Source of the DNA: Brachyhypopomus gauderio
Taxonomy: Eukaryota > Chordata > Actinopteri > Gymnotiformes > Hypopomidae
Assembly (NCBI RefSeq): GCF_052324685.1
Contig: NW_027506981.1
Location: 124,001 to 188,000, forward strand
DNA: 64,000 nucleotides
Direction of reading: 5' to 3'
The position numbers and the translations under genes were made by a program. Position 1 is the first letter of the stretch; every line of letters starts with the position of its first letter. The notes beneath the pieces were generated by a model, which was not told where the DNA came from, ran no database searches, and was given only the letters and a program-made list of their open reading frames with translations. This document shows, in pieces, positions 15,143-26,025 of this stretch.

Positions 15143-18100
15143 TTCAGGCTCCACCACTGGTACTTTGTGTTTACATATATCTTGACCATGCAGAACACAA
15201 GACAAATACTTGTCCTGTCAGGTATTTGAACTATGATTATTCAGCAGACCAGATCTAATATGCCATGAAAAAAGAAAACAATTGTCATGCTAGTTGAATT
15301 TTAAAGACAGAACACCTTTCCCCAGGCGTACGAGGCGCTGAGGGTGGACATGTCCTTCATCTGCCACTGACGCAGAACGGTTCTGCCTTTTCATCTGAAC
15401 TGATGACAGACGCCATACTTCTCTTGGTGGGGAACAGCACCGAGCCCTTAATCCCCGACCAGAAACGGAGCGGCTGAACTGGCGTCTTCCTAATATTAGA
15501 AGTGCGGATGATATCGGCGTGGTCAGGGAGTTATTCATGCGGGCCATGTTTGGGAGTTCTCCTCAGAGCTTCCCTTTGCAAAGAGCCACTGACCCCCCAT
15601 GGAACAAAACCCGATTCACATGTAAACCACTAATGTAAAGCGGAGGTACAGATCCGAAACCTGACACGAGTGAAACCTCTCTACCACAGCATAACCCATT
15701 TAGTGAATCGCTATTGGCTATATTAAACATTACAGGAAATGAATCCTTGTAAACAAACAAATGAACAGATTTATATTAGCCGGTTAATTTTTGATGAGTA
15801 TTACGGGAGGAATGAGAGAGTGTTCAGTCCTCCCTACACACTGGATCCATTTGGTGTAGAGGGGACCTGTGACTGGGGTGATTCATGGAGATTTTCCTTT
15901 AGTTTGTATCAGTAAACACCAATATTCATGCCTAACAAGTGTGTGCGGCACAAGCTCGTTCGTTTAGCGTTTACGGTGTGGAACAAACGTGTCCAGTATG
16001 CTCTCGTATGACGCTCCAGCTTTCTTTTAAATGGAGGAAATCTACCAACAGTCTTACAGCATCACTCATACATACAAACTGCGATATGTGGCCTAGCATG
16101 TGAAGAATCATTGCTTGGCGGAGAGAGAGAGAGAGAGGTAAAGAGGGGTAGAGAGAGAACTCCTAATATAACTCGTGAAATGCAGAGCTGGATTTTAACA
16201 CTAGCATGGCAGCTTCGATTATCGCCCCATTGATGAATGCTGTTTGTCTGTGTCCACATAGCACGACACTGCAAGTGCGTATGCAGCAGTAGAGTAAGAC
16301 TTAACAGGAGTTCCTAATGTAAAAGGGGAAGAGAGAAACCGAGAAAGCAATTGCTATTACTAACGATGGCTATCCTGTGTGATAGGAAATCTTAGAAGGC
16401 TTTTTTTTTAATGTAGGCAGCTGTACGGTTTATATGAACTTTGAAACCGGCTACAAAAAAAGACGGCCGACTGTTAGCCCATACAGCGTAAGCCTGAACT
16501 TGCTAGTATGTGTACAGATGAGTATTATTATAATTCATCATTCAAACGAGTTCAGAGGTGTTTGTCAAGAAAGGTGCAATAGGAAATGCACTTCTTGCGG
16601 TACCCTTTACATGACCACGCATGAAACCATGAATTAAAAAATTAATCCATTCATCAATTTATTAATGCATGGAAACACTAACATATCAACTCATCTTGAT
16701 GCTCGACCTTCAAAGGCATGAAATCAATAGCCGGCTAGAGGCAATACAGCAAAGTACATAAACTCTTGGCCGTACAGTGTGTTTGAACAACTTAGACCTA
16801 TCTGCCTTATCAATGCCTTGGTCAATATTAGATTTATTCAGTAAAGATCTTTCAAGGTGACGTAAACAGTCAGACATTTGGATAATACTCTGATATCATA
16901 ACACACACAGAGTGACAAGTGATGGAGTTTAATGGAACCACGCCACCCCACACACCAAGCCATCCCACACACCACGCCATCCCACACCATACATATCACA
17001 AAACATCACTCACACACACACACAAAACACCACACCGAATGCAGGACTGTTTACATAAAACTCCCTCCACCATCTGAGCCTTGATAAGCCAATTAATTTC
17101 TGTTACATAAAACATGTCATTTAATACAAGATACAACTAGAGGCCATACCGTAATACTTCTGCACACTTTATTCTCATCATTGTTATTATGCGTGTTCAC
17201 ACGGGCTGACAAATATCAAGTGTGCACTGTGTTGTAATGTCTTCTAATTCACTTTTTCGGCTAATTGCAACTGCCATAGTCACTGTATTATTCGTATTTT
17301 TTGGCTGGCTCTGGAAGTGTCTTCTACCTCACACAGACCAGTATTTAACCAGAAATTAGACATCTGGCACCACTATCTGGAAGAGAACAGATCAGGAAAA
17401 TGCATGCATTCATATTTGTAGATCACAAACAGATACGCTTTTAATGGCAGGCAAACCATTTACACCATGTCCTCTTTTGCACCACACCCAATGAACAATA
17501 TTTCTCGAAAATGGACACAGTGTTATATAACTTACATTTTCAACTATGTACTATTTTCCTGTATTTTTTATATATATATTTTTTTGCATTAAACTAACTC
17601 TCAACTAATCTAATTGCATAAATGTATTTTCTTGTCATCTCCAAATTAGTATGATATGGCTAGCAACAAGTCAGATAAAATATAAAAACTTAAAACATTA
17701 AAAACGTATAAAGGTTTCTTTCATTGATGTGTTCTACAACGGTACTGCCCAATGTTCAAAGGTTTCCCCATTTAAGTTAACGTTTACTAGTTTCTGCAAA
17801 GCTGTTTTGTGACAATGTCTACTGCAAGCCATAATATATATAATATATACACACACACATTTCAATCAATAGCTGACCAAGTGTTATGACAAAGTACATA
17901 AAGTCTTGGCTGCATTGTTGCAGAATAACAGCAATTTCATTTAGATTATTTAGTGTTTTGTTCATATGTACAAAAAAAGGGGTGACTACAAACTCTCAGT
18001 ACAAGCACAGAACTGCCTGCCCTACAAATGGTTCATGACAGGTATGTTATGATGAGATGTATATTACATTTGTTTCTTTGAATGTCCCCCCCAGCTCAAA

Positions 18101-18529
18101 TATTCATTCTGTCACACGATAAGCACATTTTGAAGGAGGAAATTTACTGTTTTACACATCACGTACCTGCACCATCGTGACAACATGGCAGGGGTTCAGA
18201 AGGTAGATCACCGTCTTGGTAGCAAACTTGAACCCAACCTCGATGCCAAATGTCATGCACAGTGCCACCAGCAACAGGTTCTTCCCCATACTGTCCTCTC
18301 TTTGCCTGCGTCCATCCTTCACCGCTTCCTTGTATTCTTTAGAAACGTTTATTTTCCTGAGTGCCAAAACCACCTCCACGACGGACATTAAAATGATGAT
18401 GACCGTTTCACACAGTCGTTGGTGCGGGGTGATGAAGGCGGCGCAGTCGGGGCCTCCGTTGCCCTCGAATTTGGGATCCACCCCGCCGTACACCCAGTCC
18501 AGCAAACTGTAGATGTTATATCGAGACAT
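1087..18529 (-). CDS. tmem164: tmem164, transmembrane protein 164 (5' part, gene runs off the left edge)
   Basis: Four exons on the minus strand join in phase to give 186 residues plus one base of TMEM164: 18529-18167 (121 codons), 11597-11548, 8627-8561 and 1165-1087. Every junction has AG acceptor and GT donor bases, with phases 0, 2 and 0 between exons; the last exon ends in phase 1. The protein starts [12 protein letters not shown] and keeps family blocks such as [36 protein letters not shown] and [18 protein letters not shown]. Several hydrophobic stretches fit a multi-pass membrane protein. Published work on human TMEM164 links it to acyl transfer making polyunsaturated ether phospholipids, with a conserved Cys in the NPCH motif; here that Cys is residue 114. 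The human protein is a little under 300 residues, so about 110 residues lie left of the window. An in-frame ATG at 18631 precedes the chosen start, but only the 18529 start matches the family. Identity is recognised from memory of the family, not from an alignment. Confidence 0.95.
1536..2263. repeat. 14-copy minisatellite with variable poly-C runs
   Basis: Fourteen tandem copies share a core of about 37 bases (TTCAAACCAGGCCTGCACTG followed by TGWRGATGACGACAGAAA), each followed by a C-rich run of about 7 to 20 bases, sometimes ending CACCC. Unit length ranges from about 47 to 62 bases. Core starts (GGCCTGCACTGTG) are near 1546, 1602, 1651, 1699, 1749, 1800, 1849, 1899, 1953, 2005, 2053, 2103, 2164 and 2218. 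Copies differ mainly at TGTGTGG, TGTGAGG or TGTGAAG. The array is in a tmem164 intron about 370 bp upstream of the 1087-1165 exon. Open frames on both strands here are by-products of the repeat. Confidence 0.97.
2264..7209. other. tmem164 intron, no exon recognised
   Basis: Mostly unique sequence. It contains a poly-C run near 2384-2399, a CpG-richer block at about 3,300-4,200, a G-rich stretch near 5,994-6,040 and a CT microsatellite at 6,205-6,241. No open frame here resembles a protein I know. Confidence 0.5.
6205..6241. repeat. CT microsatellite
   Basis: About 18 uninterrupted TC dinucleotides in a tmem164 intron. Confidence 0.95.
7210..7442. repeat. Three tandem copies of a 76-bp unit
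   Basis: The phrase CTTCTTTGTAAATGTACAG recurs at 7210, 7286 and 7362, an exact 76-base spacing. The first two copies are nearly identical, including a run of seven Cs; the third has CTCCCACG in place of CCCCCCCG. Each unit contains TTTACAGTCTCGGAGGAG. Confidence 0.96.
7443..11547. other. tmem164 introns flanking the 8561-8627 exon
   Basis: Apart from the small exon, no gene was recognised. A CpG-rich part (about 7,500-8,400) has overlapping open frames in several phases with low-complexity translations. A purine-rich stretch lies at about 10,520-10,565. Confidence 0.5.
8561..8627 (-). CDS. tmem164: tmem164 third coding exon
   Basis: A 67-base exon encoding the rest of an Arg codon, then [18 protein letters not shown] and NTRL. 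It has a TCTCGCAG acceptor and a CTA|GTGAGT donor and stays in phase with the exons on both sides. It is a hydrophobic, nearly invariant membrane segment of the family. Confidence 0.95.
11548..11597 (-). CDS. tmem164: tmem164 second coding exon
   Basis: A 50-base exon encoding [16 protein letters not shown] plus two bases of the next codon. It is bounded by a CTACAG acceptor and a CG|GTGAGT donor. The human protein has the equivalent [16 protein letters not shown] segment, so the match is clear despite the small size. Confidence 0.92.
12873..12905. repeat. Homopolymer of 33 G
   Basis: An uninterrupted run of 33 guanines in a tmem164 intron. Length is likely to vary or be misassembled. Confidence 0.9.
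15093..15139. repeat. CA microsatellite
   Basis: About 23 uninterrupted AC dinucleotides. Confidence 0.97.
18167..18529 (-). CDS. tmem164: tmem164 first coding exon
   Basis: This exon encodes residues 1-121, from MSRYNIY to HVVTMVQ, and ends in phase 0 at a CAG|GTACGT donor. It holds the N-terminal GGVDP and GNGGPDC motifs, a membrane segment (about residues 41-57), a charged loop (about 60-82) and a second membrane stretch ending in the NPCH motif with Cys114. Confidence 0.95.
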
Positions 18530-19560
18530 GTTCCTCTTCTCGTATTGGAAAAGGTACGAACAAGACGGAATAAAGGACAGTACACTGACTTCTTGTCGAA
18601 ACATGAACTGCAACGTTTCGCCCCAACACAAACGTCTTCAAAATAAGGACACTGGAGCTCAACAGCTAAATCTCGCCGGAGTAATAATTTTTGACATGTA
18701 ACGGTAAATTTAATTTAGCTAGCTGGTTAAATTTAGCCTGGTGAGATTACAATTTCAAAACGACGAGCAACAGACGAGCACAAAATCAACGATATCCACT
18801 AAATTCTGGATTATTTATCGTGATGCGCGGACTTCGTTCACGATACACCAACCCTTATCGTTTCAGCGATAAAATACGAGCAAGAACGATTCCTGGAACT
18901 AAAGACCCTATATGGCGGGTTAACGTAGATTAAATATACATAATATATATTATCAGATAACGACAAAAGCTCAATTACAAAACGCTAACCTAGCCAGACA
19001 GATAAGTAGCTGTTTAGCTATAGGTCCCTCGGCGCTGGTGGTGGAGGAGAAAGATACACACCAGCATTAAATCTTCACAGGTAATACAACCTCAACCACA
19101 GTCCCTTCACAAATTATCACGGGCTGTTAACAACCACCCACTCAAATATGCCAAGACCTCCTCACAACATTCACCAGCTACCCGGCTGAGGTAACCCCAC
19201 CTAGCGTGAGGAACATTTGTGTGGAGAAACCTCCCCAAAAACTATGAAGACCGACGAAGCGAATTACACATTTGAGAGACTCGGTCGAGGTGCAGGGCGC
19301 TAAAACTGTTAGCTCCAGTCCGATATCTGAGGTAACTTCACACGACCCCTAAAACACACGGGCTCTGTGGCGGCTCGGTCCCCTCACGTCGCCCAGTTCA
19401 CCAGAGGCCCCTTCCCTCCCTCGAAATCTGCCCACCACAACACGGTTTCGTTACGGTCGGTTCCCCCAAAATCCATTTTTATTCGCATGCTGGTGTGTAC
19501 CGCCGCTTCCTGGGTCGGATGAGGCGACTGATTCCGCCCTCTCTGCGGGGCTCGCTGTTA
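18530..19560 (-). promoter_or_regulatory. tmem164 5' UTR and probable CpG-bearing promoter
   Basis: The kilobase upstream of the tmem164 start is visibly richer in CpG than its surroundings, most of all at 19,190-19,560. That stretch contains an ETS-like CGCTTCCTG and no TATA box in a convincing place. A housekeeping-type promoter and one non-coding first exon are inferred; I could not fix the exon border. Confidence 0.45.
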
Positions 19561-20195
19561 ACTCCTTCATTACTGCCCCCTCACAAAGAAAAAAAAAAAA
19601 ACAGAAAGAAATTACCACTACCTTTTATATTTAAGCTAAAATCATTATTACTAACGCCATCAGTTAGGCTTAACTATAACACCCCGCGAAATATCCGTGC
19701 AAATGCTGTTTATTATTGGAATATAAAATGTGTTTATTTTGGCCTTTCGTTGTTGCATTCTCATAAAGAAAATGTTGGACATCGAAAAAAATACATTTTT
19801 GTTCGCATCTTTTAATTTGTTCTTCAATAAGCGGTTTGATTCAAAGGTGGGTGCGCTTGAAAAAAATAACGCGACCTCTTCTGGTGACTTTAATTCGTCT
19901 TTTACACGAAACAGGTGTGGCCAAAAACCAGTATAAAAATGTATATAACACAAATTTCTCACATAACATCCGTTTAAACGAAGATACCAAAGGGACAGTC
20001 AGTTAGTCTATGCATTGATGCTCATTTGGTCTACCAGTAATAATGCATAGAAAATATAATTATGAATATATGCTTGCAACATTTGGAAAATCTGAGTAAT
20101 TTATGGCATAGGCATTTTTAAATATATATATATTTCTTCTGTATATTTGTTTTTGTGAGTTGCTTTAAAAAATATGATGTTCCAACACATGGAGG

Positions 20196-20306
20196 AAATA
20201 CACCAGACAATGTTTACATCAACATCTACACTATGTACAAGACAGCACCAGACCATGTTTACACCAACATCTACACTATGTACAAGACAGCACCAGACCA
20301 TGTTTA
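20196..20306. repeat. Left fragment of the large minisatellite (45-bp units)
   Basis: About two and a half units, slightly diverged at the outer edge. Each carries ACACTATGTACAAG where most units to the right have ACATGTACAAG, so the unit here is 45 rather than 42 bases. The fragment stops at CATGTTTA where the LTR element begins. Confidence 0.9.
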
Positions 20307-21503
20307 TGTGGCAGAGTGAGATTTTTGGGGGTAATCTCACTAATTCCCTCCCTAATTACAAATTGTGGTGGAGCCGTGTGAGTCGCGGGGTAGGTGTATC
20401 CTGGGGTTATAAATAGCAGGGGTGTGGTTATGTGGGCAGATCCCCTGCTGTCATCAGGTTTTTCCAGCACCTCTAATGGTGGCGAGTCATCATTGTTGGA
20501 CCAGCTTAATACCGTCGAGTTCGGTGGGCGCGTCAAGAGAATTACTGTGCTGATATCTACCACGGGTGGGCAGTTGCTATTTGAGAACAACCTGGTTAGT
20601 CATCGCGCTGTTGTGAAGAATTCGCCGTGGCTGTTGGAGCAACCAGCGGATTCCAGTCATAAAGGGGAGAGAATACAACAGCAACTTTCACCCAAAAATA
20701 AAGTTTGCGCGTGGTTCCAGTAGCCGGCAGTGCTGCTGTTTTGTTTGGGCCGTTCGTGATTCACGTCGTTCGAGTGATCGTGTGTTTCGTGTTTTCTATT
20801 TGTTTTCCCTGTTACGTGTTTAGGCTCAGTTTGGCGGCGACCTTCTTCTTAGTTTTACATGTTTGATTTGGTTGAGTGTCTGGTTTTTATTTCTTTATCC
20901 CTTTTTCGTTTGCAGTGATTTGGTGGTGTGATTTGTTTCGTGGTTTCTTTAAATAGTGTTGGTGCCAAACTGCGCTGCAAAGCGTTTGGTTTTTTGGGTT
21001 GTGTTTGTGACTTATTGGTCTTCTTATTGTCCGGGTTTTGTTTAATTATTGGATTGTTTGTGCAGGGCAGGAGCTGCAGGCCGGACAGAGGCAGATGTCC
21101 CAGGTGGTGGAATCTCGTGCACGGGTGTGGTAGTGAGTGAAGAGTATTGAGTGTGAAGTGTGGTCACGGTGAGCGTACAGTATAGAGGTGATCTCATAGC
21201 TCTCATCTTAATTACCAAGGCCGCAGCCCTGTTCCCTCTTGTTTTACTTGTCCTTGTGAGTCTGTGCAAATTATATATTTTTATATACGATCCATAAAGT
21301 GGTCGAAGTATATTTTTATATTAAAGAAATTATTGAAACTACCTCTCTGGTCCAGTGGTCTTGAACTTGTGTCCTTTTCGTTAATGGTTTTCGTTTGTGC
21401 TGAGGCTTTCATTTGCCCCAGTATAATTCCTTGGGGTGAAATTCCCCTAGGTGGCGTAGTCGTGCATCTTCTTTTTGGGTTTTTGTTAGTTCTGCTCGCC
21501 ACA
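20307..21503 (+). mobile_element. Solo LTR of a retrotransposon inserted in the minisatellite
   Basis: The 1,197-base segment begins TGTGGC and ends GCCACA, the TG...CA inverted ends usual for LTRs. It is flanked on both sides by TTTA. Deleting it and one TTTA restores CATGTTTACACCAACATC, the normal repeat sequence, so this is a clean insertion. Inside, on the plus strand, a TATA box (TATAAATA, 20408-20415) and a polyadenylation signal (AATAAA, 20697-20702) come in the order expected of an LTR. No gag or pol frame, primer-binding site or second LTR is present, hence a solo LTR. The family is not known to me. A non-autonomous DNA element is the alternative, less likely given the TG...CA ends and the TATA/poly(A) layout. 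Confidence 0.8.
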
Positions 21504-24204
21504 TTTACACCAACATCTACACCATGTACAAGATAGCACCAGACCATGTTTACACCAACATCAACATGTACAAGACAGCACCAGACCATGTTTACACCAA
21601 CATCTACATGTACAAGACAGCACCGGACCATGTTTACACCAACATCTACACGTACTAGACAGCACCAGACCATGTTTACACCAACATCTACATGTACAAG
21701 ACAGCACCGGACCATGTTTACACCAACATCTACACGTACAAGACAGCACCGGACCATGTTTACACCAACATCTACATGTACAAGACAGCACCGGACCATG
21801 TTTACACCAACATCTACACGTACAAGACAGCACCGGACCATGTTTACACCAACATCTACACGTACAAGACAGCACCGGACCATGTTTACACCAACATCTA
21901 CACGTACAAGACAGCACCGGACCATGTTTACACCAACATCTACACGTACAAGACAGCACCGGACCATGTTTACACCAACATCTACATGTACAAGACAGCA
22001 CCGGACCATGTTTACACCAACATCTACATGTACAAGACAGCACCGGACCATGTTTACACCAACATCTACACGTACAAGACAGCACCGGACCATGTTTACA
22101 CCAACATCTACACGTACAAGACAGCACCGGACCATGTTTACACCAACATCTACACGTACAAGACAGCACCGGACCATGTTTACACCAACATCTACACGTA
22201 CAAGACAGCACCGGACCATGTTTACACCAACATCTACACGTACAAGACAGCACCGGACCATGTTTACACCAACATCTACACGTACAAGACAGCACCGGAC
22301 CATGTTTACACCAACATCTACACGTACAAGACAGCACCGGACCATGTTTACACCAACATCTACACGTACAAGACAGCACCGGACCATGTTTACACCAACA
22401 TCTACATGTACAAGACAGCACCGGACCATGTTTACACCAACATCTACATGTACAATACAGCACCAGACCATGTTTACACCAACATCTACATGTACAAGAC
22501 AGCACCGGACCATGTTTACACCAACATCTACATGTACAAGACAGCACCGGACCATGTTTACACCAACATCTACATGTACAATACAGCACCAGACCATGTT
22601 TACACCAACATCTACATGTACAAGACAGCACCAGACCATGTTTACACCAACATCTACATGTACAAGACAGCACCAGACCATGTTTACACCAACATCTACA
22701 TGTACAAGACAGCACCAGACCATGTTTACACCAACATCTACATGTACAAGACAGCACCAGACCATGTTTACACCAACATCTACATGTACAAGATAGCACC
22801 AGACCATGTTTACACCAACATCTACATGTACAAGACAGCACCAGACCATGTTACACCAACATCTACATGTACAAGACAGCACCAGACCATGTTTACACCA
22901 ACATCTACATGTACAAGATAGCACCAGACCATGTTTACACCAACATCTACATGTACAAGACAGCACCAGACCATGTTTACACCAACATCTACATGTACAA
23001 GATAGCACCAGACCATGTTTACACCAACATCTACATGTACAAGACAGCACCAGACCATGTTTACACCAACATCTACATGTACAAGATAGCACCAGACCAT
23101 GTTTACACCAACATCTACATGTACAAGACAGCACCAGACCATGTTTACACCAACATCTACATGTACAAGATAGCACCAGACCATGTTTACACCAACATCT
23201 ACATGTACAAGACAGCACCAGACCATGTTTACACCAACATCTACATGTACAAGACAGCACCAGACCATGTTTACACCAACATCTACATGTACAAGATGGC
23301 ACCAGACCATGTTTACACCAACATCTACATGTACAAGACAGCACCAGACCATGTTTACACCAACATCTACATGTACAAGACAGCACCAGACCATGTTTAC
23401 ACCAACATCTACATGTACAAGACAGCACCAGACCATGTTTACACCAACATCTACATGTACAAGATAGCACCAGACCATGTTTACACCAACATCTACATGT
23501 ACAAGACAGCACCAGACCATGTTTACACCAACATCTACATGTACAAGATAGCACCAGACCATGTTTACACCAACATCTACATGTACAAGACAGCACCAGA
23601 CCATGTTTACACCAACATCTACATGTACAAGACAGCACCAGACCATGTTTACACCAACATCTACATGTACAAGATGGCACCAGACCATGTTTACACCAAC
23701 ATCTACATGTACAAGACAGCACCAGACCATGTTTACACCAACATCTACATGTACAAGACAGCACCAGACCATGTTTACACCAACATCTACATGTACAAGA
23801 CAGCACCAGACCATGTTTACACCAACATCTACATGTACAAGATAGCACCAGACCATGTTTACACCAACATCTACATGTACAAGACAGCACCAGACCATGT
23901 TTACACCAACATCTACATGTACAAGATAGCACCAGACCATGTTTACACCAACATCTACATGTACAAGACAGCACCAGACCATGTTTACACCAACATCTAC
24001 ATGTACAAGACAGCACCAGACCATGTTTACACCAACATCTACATGTACAAGATGGCACCAGACCATGTTTACACCAACATCTACATGTACAAGACAGCAC
24101 CAGACCATGTTTACACCAACATCTACATGTACAAGACAGCACCAGACCATGTTTACACCAACATCTACATGTACAAGACAGCACCAGACCATGTTTACAC
24201 CAAC
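21504..24204. repeat. Large 42-bp minisatellite with higher-order structure
   Basis: About 64 tandem units of 42 bases, each containing ACACCAACATCTACATGTAC then AAGACAGCACCAGACCATGT. Three zones are visible. About 21,600-22,560 is rich in CACCGGACC and CACGTA variants. About 22,790-23,210 alternates GATAGC and GACAGC units (84-bp dimers). About 23,211-24,204 shows a nine-unit, 378-bp higher-order repeat marked by GATGGC at 23,294, 23,672 and 24,050. One unit near 22,850 lacks a T (CATGTTACACC). Because 42 is divisible by three, all frames without a stop in the unit stay open for kilobases on both strands; this is not evidence of a protein. Confidence 0.98.
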
Positions 24205-25830
24205 ACCAACCACATAAAAATTCTGCAGCAATCTTGTAAGTGTGTGTGTTTTTTTTTTTTGTTTTTTTTTTTTTGCTCAAATGTGCAAAAATGCTTCTGG
24301 ATGTGCTTGGCTTTCCCCACCTGCAACAACTCACAGTGCTGCTGACCTTGCTTGTGCGTCATGACACTGTGCAGCATTGCAGGTGAGTCCCTGTAGCCAA
24401 GCTAATGAGCAGTTATGATTAGTTCCACTGTCAGATAGAAATGCATCCCGTAGTCATGCAGTGCAGCCAAAAAGAACCAACGAGTAATTTTGTGGACTGT
24501 TATGTCCTTAGAGACCAGGCTTGGTATATGTGAGAAGACACTGCTACTTTTACAGACCTTCCACCATGTACTCATTTTTGTCCAGTTTTCAGTTTATCGA
24601 CTTTTACCACTGGACACTATTATGTTACATCATGTTGCACTTTTATGTTATATTATTATGCTTCATTGTTAAGTTGTTTTATTAAGTTCCATTATTATGT
24701 TACACTATTATGTTGCCAGTATAAGCCAGTGTGCTTTATGATATTATGATATCATCTATGCTACTATCACTATCCTTTGTGTTTAATGTTCTGGAGTCCT
24801 GGGCCTCTAGACTAGGGGGTTTCCCTTCGGCGTCTTTCAAGAGGAGTAGGAGTGCGGTATGGAAGTAGGAGAGACCTCCAGCACTGCAGACAGATGTGGG
24901 AGAGCCCTTCAGTGACTCTGGCTCGGACATGGAGGTGGAGAAGGAAGGATGTCCCAGGAACAGGGTGCATGCACCGCCCAGAGACCAGCACACGTCACTC
25001 TAGAGTCCAGCACACGTCACTATACAGTCCAGCACACGTCATTCCAGATCCAGCACGTCCTTGTCCTCCAGATCCAGGACCTAGAGTCCAGCACATCTCC
25101 CAAATGACTCCAAGGATGCACATGTACTCCACCCGGCGTGGCTGCCTTGACCCTCCCTTGTTATTGTCCCTGTCTTCATCCCTCTCTGTGTCCCTTTCAC
25201 CGTCTTTTTGTCCATTTCAGTGTGGCCTTTTGTGTCTTTGCCCCTTCCCCTCACTGTGCCTGTCTTTGTGTCTGTCACTGTGTCGGTCCCTGGCTTTGTC
25301 CCTTGTGTGTCTTCGCCTGTCATTCCTGGCAGGGCGTCGTGGGCGTGGCACATTGGTGGGTCTCCTCGGAGCGGTGACTCCTGGGGTCCTTGTGGTTGCC
25401 GCTGTTCTTGTGCTCCAGGCTCCATCCGTCTATGTGGGGTGGCCCTCTGGTGCTAGGTGCTCCGGGTGTAGCACCTTTGGGTTGGGGCTGCTGATACAGT
25501 AGTTGTCTGTTTCACCTGTCTCTTGTCTGAATAGAGTTTTGAGTTGTTAGCATCTATGTATATAAATGTGCATGTCTTATCTGTGTATGTCTTCCCTTGT
25601 CATGTGTCAGTCTTTGTTTAAACAAAATCCCACCAGTGTGGTTTGTGTTTGTAAAATAAATTTCTAAATAAGTTTTTAAAATAAATACACTGAAAAAAAA
25701 CTTATCATACCATATGCAAATGCACATAAAAAATGTACAGTTTTTTAAAAGTGTATAACACATTAGCTAAATTAATTTGACCATTAATCAAACACAACAA
25801 AACATTTGTGTATGTATGTTTGTCTGTCTG

Positions 25831-25875
25831 TATATATATATATGGTATATATATGGTTTTGTTTATGTATTATAC

Positions 25876-25940
<65 letters not shown>

Positions 25941-26025
25941 TTTATATATATGTATATTTTATATATATGTATATATATATATATATATATACATATATTT
26001 TATATATATGTATATATATATAATA
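25831..26025. repeat. TA-rich microsatellite
   Basis: Long runs of alternating TA broken by TATATGTATATTTT phrases. The purest run is about 25,880-25,934. Confidence 0.95.

Larger units (their letters stand above)
11598..18166. other. tmem164 intron between coding exons 1 and 2
   Basis: A 6.6-kb intron, AT-rich toward its 5' (right) end. It contains a 33-base G run (12,873-12,905), a CA microsatellite (15,093-15,139) and CCACACCA-rich DNA near 16,940-17,030. No further exon is needed to keep the frame. Confidence 0.6.

Noticed and set aside
18530..18631. In-frame N-terminal extension of Tmem164 (start at 18,631)
   Set aside because: The extension [12 protein letters not shown]... has no counterpart in the family, whereas MSRYNIY matches the known N terminus.
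20196..24204. CRISPR-like array
   Set aside because: The units abut with no unique spacers, and the DNA is vertebrate; it is a minisatellite.
21281..24334. Very long open frames on both strands (up to about 1,000 codons) with CKHGLVLSCTCRCW- or MFTPTSTCTRQH-type repeats
   Set aside because: The 42-base unit is divisible by three and lacks stops in most frames, so open frames are automatic. The frames overlap on both strands and shift at the one-base deletion near 22,850, and nothing resembles a protein family.
24852..25502. Open frame of 216 codons
   Set aside because: The translation is low in complexity (Cys/Leu/Pro/Ser-rich from a pyrimidine tract) with rival frames beside it, no splice or promoter signals and no known domain.
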